DNA from: Flavobacteriales bacterium
GTDB lineage: Bacteria > Bacteroidota > Bacteroidia > NS11-12g > UBA955
Direction of reading: 5' to 3'
DNA length: 8,588 nucleotides
Assembly: GCA_947472115.1 (NCBI GenBank)
Contig: CANIZU010000070.1
Location: 1 to 8,588, forward strand
Both the position numbers and the translations under genes were made by a program. The notes beneath the pieces were generated by a model that was not told the DNA's origin, did not search any database, and saw only the letters and a program-made list of their open reading frames with translations. This document shows, one piece after another, positions 1 through 5,831 of this stretch. The stretch's first letter is position 1; every line of letters starts with the position of its first letter.

Positions 1-1398
1 ACCCCAGTGGATGAATATTGGCCGGGTATGCCGTTTTCGGGGAATCGTTTTGTATTCACCCGTCGTTTGGGTGGCTCAGGGAATGCGGTGTTACAAGAGG
101 ATTTTTTCATGAGCGACCTCAAAGATTCGGTGTGGGGCAAGGCTTATTCGGCACCAGGTAATATCAATACCCCCGAAAATGAAGGAACGCTGAGCGTGAA
201 AGCCGATGGTTCCGCGCTGTATTATACCCGTTGCAATCAGCCGGGTGGATTGGGAAGTTGTGATTTATATGTGAGTCAATTGGATGGAAAGGGTTGGCAG
301 CGAGGCGACAATTTGGGTGCTCCAGTTAATGGCGGTGCATGGGATTGTCAGCCCGCAATTAGTGGCGATGGTCACACCTTGATTTTTGCGAGTAGCAGGG
401 CGGGTGGTTATGGCGGTAAAGATTTGTGGGTGAGTTACTTAAATCAAGGAAAGTGGAGTGTTCCCAAAAATATGGGCGCTGCAATTAATACCCGCGAAGA
501 CGATGATGCTCCGTTTTTGCATTACGATGGTGCCACACTTTATTTTAGTAGTTTGGGTCATCCTGGCTACGGTGGTTCTGATATTTTTATGTCTAGATTG
601 GGTGCGGATGGACTTTGGTCGACCCCGGAAAATTTGGGTTCAGGCTTAAATACACCCCAGGATGAATTTGGATTGTACATCGATGCGGGTGGAAAGAAGG
701 GTTATTTTGCTAGCGATCGTCCGGGTGGATTTGGTCGTTTGGATATTTATCAATTTTTGGTACCAGAGAAGTTTATGCCAAAGGCGGTGACGTATGTTTC
801 GGGTTTGGTGACGGATTCTAAGACGGGTTTGCCATTGAAAGCGCGGGTTCGTGTGGTGGAATTGAGTTCGGGCAAGGTGGTATTTACCGATAGTGTATCG
901 GACTTTTTCATTCCATTGCAGGCGGGCGGAAACTATGCTTTGTTTGCTACGGTCAAGGGTTATATGCCTCGGAGTTTGAATTTTCAGCCATTGGCATCGG
1001 ATTTAGATCATCCATTTAAGGTGGGCGCTCAGTTGACGCCGATTGATGCGAAGCAGGTGTTTGTATTGAATAATATTTTCTTTGATACGGATAAATTTGA
1101 TCTGAAATCGGAGAGCAGAGAGGAGCTTGCGATTGTGGTTGATTTGATGAAAACGAATGCGGGTATGGTGATTGAAATCAGCGGACATACGGACAATCAG
1201 GGAGCAGCGGATTACAATGTGAAATTATCGGAGTCGAGGGCGAAATCGGTGGTGACGTATTTAGTGGCTGCGGGGGTTCCGGTAGCTCGACTGAAATTCA
1301 AAGGTTACGGAGCATCACAGCCTGCCGCGCCCAATGATACCGAGGCTAATCGTGCTTTAAACCGTCGCATCGAGATGGTAGTATTGAAGATGAAATAA
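1..1398 (+). CDS. OmpA-family protein with PD40/WD40-like repeats (5' partial)
   Basis: The reading frame is open from base 1 (T-P-V-D-E-Y-W-P) and ends at TAA 1396-1398. The GTG at 7 is therefore not a real start, and the N-terminus lies outside the window. The fragment is 465 residues. Residues 1 to about 255 carry PD40-type beta-propeller repeats, with recurring D-G-x-x-L-x-F-x-S and G-G-x-D-I/L-Y/F/W motifs. About 262-330 looks like a carboxypeptidase-regulatory-like beta-sandwich. The rest is an OmpA-C domain with I-S-G-H-T-D-N, L-S-E-S-R-A and N-R-A-L-N-R-R-I-E; the D and R of these motifs are the usual peptidoglycan-binding residues. The protein probably links the outer membrane or periplasm to peptidoglycan. 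The domain order PD40, regulatory-like, OmpA-C matches PorE of the type IX secretion system, where a TPR domain comes first, but many Bacteroidota paralogues share it, so no symbol is given. Its 3' end overlaps the convergent gene by 53 bp. Confidence 0.95.
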   Translation, partial: TPVDEYWPGMPFSGNRFVFTRRLGGSGNAVLQEDFFMSDLKDSVWGKAYSAPGNINTPENEGTLSVKADGSALYYTRCNQPGGLGSCDLYVSQLDGKGWQRGDNLGAPVNGGAWDCQPAISGDGHTLIFASSRAGGYGGKDLWVSYLNQGKWSVPKNMGAAINTREDDDAPFLHYDGATLYFSSLGHPGYGGSDIFMSRLGADGLWSTPENLGSGLNTPQDEFGLYIDAGGKKGYFASDRPGGFGRLDIYQFLVPEKFMPKAVTYVSGLVTDSKTGLPLKARVRVVELSSGKVVFTDSVSDFFIPLQAGGNYALFATVKGYMPRSLNFQPLASDLDHPFKVGAQLTPIDAKQVFVLNNIFFDTDKFDLKSESREELAIVVDLMKTNAGMVIEISGHTDNQGAADYNVKLSESRAKSVVTYLVAAGVPVARLKFKGYGASQPAAPNDTEANRALNRRIEMVVLKMK

Positions 1399-2482
1399 CG
1401 GTTTCTGTTTTTTCTGGGTTTGTGGATTCCAGCGTTTGGGGTTGGTCTGAAATTTCATCGAGGTTGGGCTGACCGGCCAGTATCCATGCAGTGTACCAGT
1501 AACTGGCAACAGCTACGATGGCTTGTTTCATTCGGATTTCCACCATGTGATCGAGTTGGGCCTCGTAGGATTTTACAAATTTTGGATGAATCTGTTTTTT
1601 GGTTTTGCCGTGTAGGTCGGTGCTGAGTTCGTATTTCTTGGTTTGGGGCCATTTTTGTGATAACGATTTTTCTGTTTGCAGGACGGCTGGTAGGTGGGCA
1701 TGAGATTGCGAAACGCTATTCCAGATGGAATCAGCGGGTTGCTCTAGGAAATGACCGCTTTCGGTGAGGAGCAGATAGCTAGAGAGGCTGATTTCCGGGA
1801 TTCGAGTTTCCCATAGGGCATGGATTCCGTGCTGATGGGTGAGTTGGCCGTCGTAGTTTTCAGTGGTGTGCAAGGGCACGTGTGCATCGGCCACGTAGTG
1901 GCCGATGTCGGCCGACATCCGAAGGATGGCGGCCAAGTTTTTCTCCTCAAATGCTTTGGTGAGTCGGTACAGCATAATCTGCACATGGTAAGGAACGATT
2001 CCGTATGCGAACAAGGTATCGGCGCTGAACTTTTCTACCGCTTGTTTCCAATATTTCGGCAGGGTATCGATGGGCAGCGCCTTCTCGTAATGGTCTAAAT
2101 CTATGTAATGTCGACATGCCTCGGCGGTATCGGTATAACGGCGTTGGTCGGGGTCAACCGCATGGTCTGTAATAAATTGGATATTCTTTTTGTAGAATCC
2201 GAACAGGGGTTGTGGAAGCGCAAAAACTGCATGTTGGTTGATGGTTTTATGGCCAAGGAATCCCCATTGGGCTGCGGCTTTGTTTAATCCAGATTGCGGA
2301 TGATTTATGACATTGGTTCCAATTGGGTTGTAGGCGTTTCCTTTATCTCTGATGTTGTGTTGTGGGGTTGGTTCCGAAAAATGCAATTCCAGAGGGATTG
2401 CATTGAAACCATCGCTAAAGGTGTCGCTGCAATAAGCAATGAAGCAAATCGCGAGCAGGATTTGATGTTTTAAGGATTTCAT
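1346..2482 (-). CDS. Secreted zinc-dependent phospholipase C / S1-P1 nuclease-like protein
   Basis: The 378-residue protein has an N-terminal signal peptide (about residues 1-25). The zinc-site pattern of the PLC/P1-nuclease superfamily is present: W73, H78, D110 (or D106), H125, then H195-x3-D199-x5-H205 and H221-x3-E225. The H-D-H spacing equals that of Bacillus cereus phospholipase C, and the final H/E pair is also PLC-like, since P1 nuclease has Asp. Motifs H-Y-I-D-L-D-H-Y and A-D-I-G-H-Y-V-A-D-A-H-V-P-L-H fit the Bacteroidota zinc-dependent PLC family. The substrate cannot be read from sequence; phosphodiester hydrolysis of lipids or nucleic acids outside the inner membrane is expected. 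Unusually, about 48 residues separate the signal peptide from W73, whose free amino group normally binds zinc, so a propeptide is likely. A polar tail of about 35 residues follows the last helix and runs into the OmpA gene on the other strand. The start at 2482 gives a good signal peptide. Confidence 0.9.
   Translation of the reverse strand: MKSLKHQILLAICFIAYCSDTFSDGFNAIPLELHFSEPTPQHNIRDKGNAYNPIGTNVINHPQSGLNKAAAQWGFLGHKTINQHAVFALPQPLFGFYKKNIQFITDHAVDPDQRRYTDTAEACRHYIDLDHYEKALPIDTLPKYWKQAVEKFSADTLFAYGIVPYHVQIMLYRLTKAFEEKNLAAILRMSADIGHYVADAHVPLHTTENYDGQLTHQHGIHALWETRIPEISLSSYLLLTESGHFLEQPADSIWNSVSQSHAHLPAVLQTEKSLSQKWPQTKKYELSTDLHGKTKKQIHPKFVKSYEAQLDHMVEIRMKQAIVAVASYWYTAWILAGQPNLDEISDQPQTLESTNPEKTETVISSSILPSRCDGLKHD
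1885..1919. repeat. Nested inverted repeats over the zinc-site codons
   Basis: CATCGGCCA (1885-1893) pairs with TGGCCGATG (1899-1907) across a 5-base loop. The second arm then runs into a perfect 16-bp palindrome, GATGTCGGCCGACATC (1904-1919). These bases encode the S-A-D-I-G-H-Y-V-A-D-A stretch of the phospholipase active site. Repetition of similar codons (GCC GAC, GGC CAC, GCC GAT) may create them by chance. I record them as visible structure without assigning a function. Confidence 0.4.
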
Positions 2483-2522
2483 GGTGTGTCGTTCTTGGCT
2501 TTTTCACAGGGCTATTGTCACC

Positions 2523-2540
2523 ATTGGACCGCGGTCCAAT
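2523..2540. promoter_or_regulatory. 18-bp perfect palindrome, candidate operator
   Basis: ATTGGACCGCGGTCCAAT is a perfect palindrome with no spacer. It lies in the 65-bp gap between the pdxJ stop (2548) and the phospholipase start codon (2482), and sits 41-58 bases upstream of that start. The GGACC...GGTCC half-sites resemble operators of dimeric helix-turn-helix repressors such as the TetR family. No T-run follows on either strand and the hairpin could form only 7 bp around a CGCG loop, so an intrinsic terminator is less likely. A role in regulating the phospholipase gene is inferred from position alone. Confidence 0.5.
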
Positions 2541-2547
2541 TACGATG

Positions 2548-3282
2548 TTATCGTTTATGCAATTCCCTCAGGTACAATTGAATGGTATTTTGAAGTCCGA
2601 GCATCAGGGCATCGCAGATGAGGGCGTGACCGATTGAAACTTCTTGCAAACCGGGAAGATTACGGGATAAATAATTAAGGTTGTTTAGATCAAGATCGTG
2701 GCCGGCATTGATTCCGAGTCCAGCATCTACAGCTGCTTGGGCAGTTTTTCTGTAAGGTTCAAGCGCTGATTCTGCGTTGTTAGGATTTTCTTCGTAGGCT
2801 TTGGCGTAGGCTTCGGTATAAAGTTCGATTCTGTCGGTGCCTGTTCGCTTTGCCGAAGGGATAAGTTCAGGGTTGGGGTCGAGGAAAATTGAGACGCGGG
2901 CCCCAGTTTTTTTAATTCGTTGTATAATTACCGAAAGCTCCGTTTCGTGGTTGATTGTGTCCCATCCGGCATTGGAGGTAATGGCATCTGGTGGGTCTGG
3001 AACCAAAGTGACTTGATGGGGTTTTACGGTTTCGATGAGTCGCAGGAAGTCTTCGCTAGGGTACCCTTCGATGTTGAATTCGGTGGTTACATTTTGTGCT
3101 AGTTGGATGACATCGGAGTAGCGGATATGTCGTTCATCGGGCCTAGGATGCACCGTAATTCCTTGCGCCCCAAATTGTTCGCACAGCAATGCCATTTGAA
3201 GTACATCAGGGTTGTTTCCACCGCGTGCATTTCTGAGAGTGGCAATTTTATTGATGTTTACGGAGAGTTTGGGCAGGTTCAT
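2548..3282 (-). CDS. pdxJ: Pyridoxine 5'-phosphate synthase PdxJ
   Basis: PdxJ condenses 1-deoxy-D-xylulose 5-phosphate with 3-amino-2-oxopropyl phosphate to give pyridoxine 5'-phosphate, the ring-closing step of the DXP-dependent vitamin B6 pathway in the cytoplasm. The 244-residue TIM-barrel protein has the family's usual length. It shows L-S-V-N-I-N-K-I-A-T-L-R-N-A-R-G-G at 6-22, H-P-R-P-D-E-R-H-I at 45-53 with the active-site His45, Glu72 in I-E-G-Y-P-S-E-D, G-I-N-A-G-H-D-L at 190-197 with His195, and E-V-S-I-G-H-A-L at 214-221. The ATG at 3280-3282 is chosen because it overlaps the TGA of the upstream beta-barrel gene (ATGA), which is typical of translational coupling. An in-frame ATG at 3289-3291 would add three residues and lengthen the overlap to 13 bp. 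A metabolic enzyme coupled to an outer-membrane protein gene is an odd pairing, although operons in this phylum often mix functions. Confidence 0.97.
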   Translation of the reverse strand: MNLPKLSVNINKIATLRNARGGNNPDVLQMALLCEQFGAQGITVHPRPDERHIRYSDVIQLAQNVTTEFNIEGYPSEDFLRLIETVKPHQVTLVPDPPDAITSNAGWDTINHETELSVIIQRIKKTGARVSIFLDPNPELIPSAKRTGTDRIELYTEAYAKAYEENPNNAESALEPYRKTAQAAVDAGLGINAGHDLDLNNLNYLSRNLPGLQEVSIGHALICDALMLGLQNTIQLYLRELHKR

Positions 3283-5831
3283 TTCCAACATAGCGATACA
3301 AAAATACGGGGTTGATTGGGGAATTGGCTGTTGTTTTTGTGTAGGAATTCGGCCCGAAAGGCGGTTTGTACTTTGTGATTGCGGGCTTTGCGGTTTGTCT
3401 TATTCGATTTAGGGGTTGCTGCGTTTGATTTTTCGGTTGTGGCAATTGATTTTTTTGCTGAGTGGGTTTTGAATTTAAAGGAGTATTCGATGAGGCAGTT
3501 GGCGCCATAGCCTTGTCCGGAAAGGACATAATTGGCAATTTCGGTAGCGGTGGTGCTGGGTTGATGGTAGAGTGGGCTATTTGATTGATAGCAAAGGGTT
3601 TCAAAGGTTATTTTTAGGGGGCTGAAGGCTTTTCGGTGGGTGATGGAAATGGCGGCGAGCATCGCATTTTTGTATTTTGTGGGGTCGATTTGGGTTGTTT
3701 GGTCGGCATTGGGAATACTATACAGATATGTGTTTTGGGGAGGTTGATAGGATACATTTTGATTTGAGGGGTTAGTATTATTGAATGTAGATGCATGGTG
3801 CCAAATACTATTTTGTGGCAGGGGTGAACTTGTTGGGAGGTGTGAAATTTTCCCCTTTACCGCCCAGCCTTCGGCTGGGCGGTAAAGGGCGACAACCGTT
3901 GTGCGGCCCCGGAAACCATTGGAATTTTGGGATCGCCCCGAATTCAATCCCCCATATTCCATCCGGTAATCTAGTCCGTTGACGCCATTAAAATTATTGC
4001 CCTGATTGCTATTGCTCGGATTGATCTGCTGTCCGCTGGAATCAAATCCCCGAGAATGAATAAAATTGACTCCTGGGGAGGCCGAATAATGGGTCGCTGC
4101 ATCATATTCCCAAGCAAGCGGATCGCTGTTGCGTCGGAGCTGCCAAAGCAGCTCCGACGACCACACCTTTGAATATTTTGCTGAAATTCCCAGCTGGTAA
4201 ATTACACTTACGGGTTTTTCGCCGTTAGCATTATACCTCAAATTTTTACCAATTTCAGCCCCATACTTCACAGTATATTTAAAGTTTGGATTGCTGCTCA
4301 ATGTCATACTGAGTCGTTGATGATTTCTTTGAAATTCATTAAATAGTCCTTGGGGCGGACGGAAATTCTGCTGAATATAATAATATCGCAGCGAGAGGTC
4401 GGCGTTTTTCCCCATCGGCTTCACGTATCCCAGAACGAATGCAATGGGGTAGAATGTAGATTGTAGCTCTCGGGATGTAAGAATTTTGGAATTGGTTTTC
4501 AACGACTGGCATTGCATTGCAACATTCATAAACCACATACCCCCAGATTTTTGGAAATGGGTACACCAGAATTGGGGGTAGTGGAATTTAGGCCCCGCGC
4601 GCAGCGCCGGGCCTAAATCAACCCAATCACTCACCGAATTCCATTCCCGTGAATAACGATAACCACTCCACGAAATGCCATACGTGCAACGATGCAAAGA
4701 TTGATACTGCAGCGCCATCGTCCCCTGCCACTGTGTAGTGTTCCGAAACCACCGCAGCGCACTCTCCGTGCTAAACATCCCATCCGAAATCAAACTTTGA
4801 ATCCCTCCCGATGAATCGGTTCTTGCAGATAGCCTGTCCTGTGACACAGCAATAATCATCTGTATTTTGCCCGTCATCTTTTTGCCATTACCAAAGCCCA
4901 ATCGGGATCTGTTCGCGCCGCCAACGCCAAAATTAATAGCCATCGCCACCCCAGAATGTCCCCGATACTCATCAAAGCCGCGTTTCTCCGCTAAATCCCA
5001 ATCCGGCGACTTCCTAGCCCACAACAACGGAGCACTCCAAAATCCCGAAAGTCCGCCTTGCACCAAACCCTGTCCCAACTGTAAATTATATTTGCCAAGT
5101 ACCAATTTCTCGATGGCAAATCCCCGGCTTAATGGAATGTTTCCAATCCGCGCATGCCACTGTCGAAAGGGGAAATTACTCCATACGTCGCCGAATTCTC
5201 TTAGTGCTCTATTTGTCGTTGAGCCAATTGCCGCCCCCGACGGGGTCCCCAATCCAATCCCGTTTTGTAAGCCCTTCAATGTCTCCCCAGGATCCAATTG
5301 CAATGAGCCCCCAACGGAAATGGTCTGTCCGTTATTCCAACGCAACTGCAACGAATGCCCCCAAGGCCCACCCAACGAATTGGGTGTCGATTTCAGTCGA
5401 TTCGGATAATACGTATTGCTGTAACTGTGATTGCCTTTTGCCGATCTCAACTCTTGCAGCCAAGCCACCCGAGCCAGTTTTGTAGACGGTGAAAAAATCA
5501 AATAAGGTCGCAATTCTATAAGTCGATTTGTGGTGAAACGGCATTGCTGTAACTCCATTAATTCCAAAATTTCCCCAAATTGGGTTCGATGTTGGATGAT
5601 CGAAAAGCCCTCGTCTTGGGTCAATAAGGGGTGACGTATGAGTTCCTCGGCGGTAATCTCATTGACATAAATTAAACTGTCGGACAGCGCCAATCCTTGT
5701 GCTCCGCTGTTGTTCCAGTTGATGTCGGGCGTTTGCCCGCAAACCGCAGTAAAAAGCAACCCCGTGGCTAATAAAATTACCAGCTTTTTTTGATTTGCAT
5801 TGCGCTTTGCCAACCCAATTGTTGGTGCCAT
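3279..5831 (-). CDS. Exported helix-hairpin-helix (ComEA-like) protein with predicted outer-membrane beta-barrel
   Basis: From the ATG at 5829-5831 the protein has 850 residues. Residues about 9-33 form a signal peptide (basic NQKK, hydrophobic core, A-V-C-G-Q). Residues about 54-112 are a ComEA-type helix-hairpin-helix domain: V-N-E-I-T-A-E-E-L, H-P-L-L-T-x-x-E-G-F-S-I-I-Q-H-R, then F-G-E-I-L-E-L-M-E-L. Such domains usually bind DNA without sequence specificity. The remaining ~700 residues alternate polar and aromatic/hydrophobic residues, with many Gly, Asn and Trp, and the protein ends F-V-S-L-C-W-K, as in outer-membrane barrels. A Lys/Asn/Thr/Ser-rich stretch (about 786-825) precedes the last strands. 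In-frame ATGs at 5855 and 5864 would overlap the upstream gene by 79-88 nt; 5831 leaves 55 nt and has GGAGG 12 bases upstream. The stop overlaps the pdxJ start. A role in DNA binding or uptake at the outer membrane is inference. Three hairpins and a composition shift lie inside the frame. Confidence 0.85.
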   Translation of the reverse strand: MAPTIGLAKRNANQKKLVILLATGLLFTAVCGQTPDINWNNSGAQGLALSDSLIYVNEITAEELIRHPLLTQDEGFSIIQHRTQFGEILELMELQQCRFTTNRLIELRPYLIFSPSTKLARVAWLQELRSAKGNHSYSNTYYPNRLKSTPNSLGGPWGHSLQLRWNNGQTISVGGSLQLDPGETLKGLQNGIGLGTPSGAAIGSTTNRALREFGDVWSNFPFRQWHARIGNIPLSRGFAIEKLVLGKYNLQLGQGLVQGGLSGFWSAPLLWARKSPDWDLAEKRGFDEYRGHSGVAMAINFGVGGANRSRLGFGNGKKMTGKIQMIIAVSQDRLSARTDSSGGIQSLISDGMFSTESALRWFRNTTQWQGTMALQYQSLHRCTYGISWSGYRYSREWNSVSDWVDLGPALRAGPKFHYPQFWCTHFQKSGGMWFMNVAMQCQSLKTNSKILTSRELQSTFYPIAFVLGYVKPMGKNADLSLRYYYIQQNFRPPQGLFNEFQRNHQRLSMTLSSNPNFKYTVKYGAEIGKNLRYNANGEKPVSVIYQLGISAKYSKVWSSELLWQLRRNSDPLAWEYDAATHYSASPGVNFIHSRGFDSSGQQINPSNSNQGNNFNGVNGLDYRMEYGGLNSGRSQNSNGFRGRTTVVALYRPAEGWAVKGKISHLPTSSPLPQNSIWHHASTFNNTNPSNQNVSYQPPQNTYLYSIPNADQTTQIDPTKYKNAMLAAISITHRKAFSPLKITFETLCYQSNSPLYHQPSTTATEIANYVLSGQGYGANCLIEYSFKFKTHSAKKSIATTEKSNAATPKSNKTNRKARNHKVQTAFRAEFLHKNNSQFPNQPRIFVSLCWK
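3853..3889. repeat. Perfect 17-bp hairpin with 3-base loop, inside coding sequence
   Basis: CCCTTTACCGCCCAGCC (3853-3869) is exactly complementary to GGCTGGGCGGTAAAGGG (3873-3889) around TTC. On the minus strand it reads in frame as A-L-Y-R-P-A-E-G-W-A-V-K-G, a plausible strand-turn-strand of the barrel. A perfect 17-bp stem is far beyond chance in a window this size. No T-run follows, and the frame reads straight through. The element sits at the point where GC skew changes sign. Confidence 0.9.
4132..4159. repeat. Perfect 12-bp hairpin with 4-base loop, inside coding sequence
   Basis: CGTCGGAGCTGC (4132-4143) pairs perfectly with GCAGCTCCGACG (4148-4159) around CAAA. The minus strand encodes S-S-E-L-L-W-Q-L-R-R, which fits a beta-strand of the barrel. 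The arm sequence is unrelated to the hairpins at 3853 and 4586, so this is not a simple repeat family, but the architecture (long GC-rich arms, 3-4-base loop, uninterrupted frame) is the same. Confidence 0.85.
4586..4618. repeat. 15-nt-arm hairpin with one mismatch, inside coding sequence
   Basis: ATTTAGGCCCCGCGC (4586-4600) pairs with GCGCCGGGCCTAAAT (4604-4618) around a GCA loop. That is ten outer base pairs, one C-C mismatch and four inner base pairs. The minus strand reads D-L-G-P-A-L-R-A-G-P-K-F, probably a loop between barrel strands. The tip (GCGCGC) is far more GC-rich than the surrounding gene. Confidence 0.8.

Noticed and set aside
1820..2098. 92-codon plus-strand frame
   Set aside because: Antisense to the conserved zinc-site region of the phospholipase gene, with no family resemblance.
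2523..2540. Palindrome read as an intrinsic terminator of pdxJ
   Set aside because: The stem would be only 7 bp and no T-run follows on the minus strand. An operator fits better.
3299..3306. TATTTTTG on the minus strand, matching the Bacteroidota -7 element (TAnnTTTG) just before pdxJ
   Set aside because: No TTTG-like -33 element lies at the right distance, the match is expected several times by chance in this window, and pdxJ is better explained by coupling to the upstream gene.
3248..3604. 118-codon minus-strand frame overlapping the barrel 3' end and the pdxJ start
   Set aside because: Low-complexity Pro/Gln/Asn sequence in a shifted frame of the barrel gene. The barrel frame continues to an ATGA junction with pdxJ, so no frameshift needs to be invoked.
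5369..5386. 7-bp hairpin CACCCAA-CGAA-TTGGGTG in the barrel gene
   Set aside because: Stems of this length with short loops are expected by chance; it is not comparable with the 12-17-bp hairpins.
4867..5409. 180-codon plus-strand open frame, proline- and cysteine-rich
   Set aside because: It is entirely antisense to the well-supported barrel gene, has no recognisable domain, and its composition is what the complement of Gly/Trp/Leu-rich codons gives.
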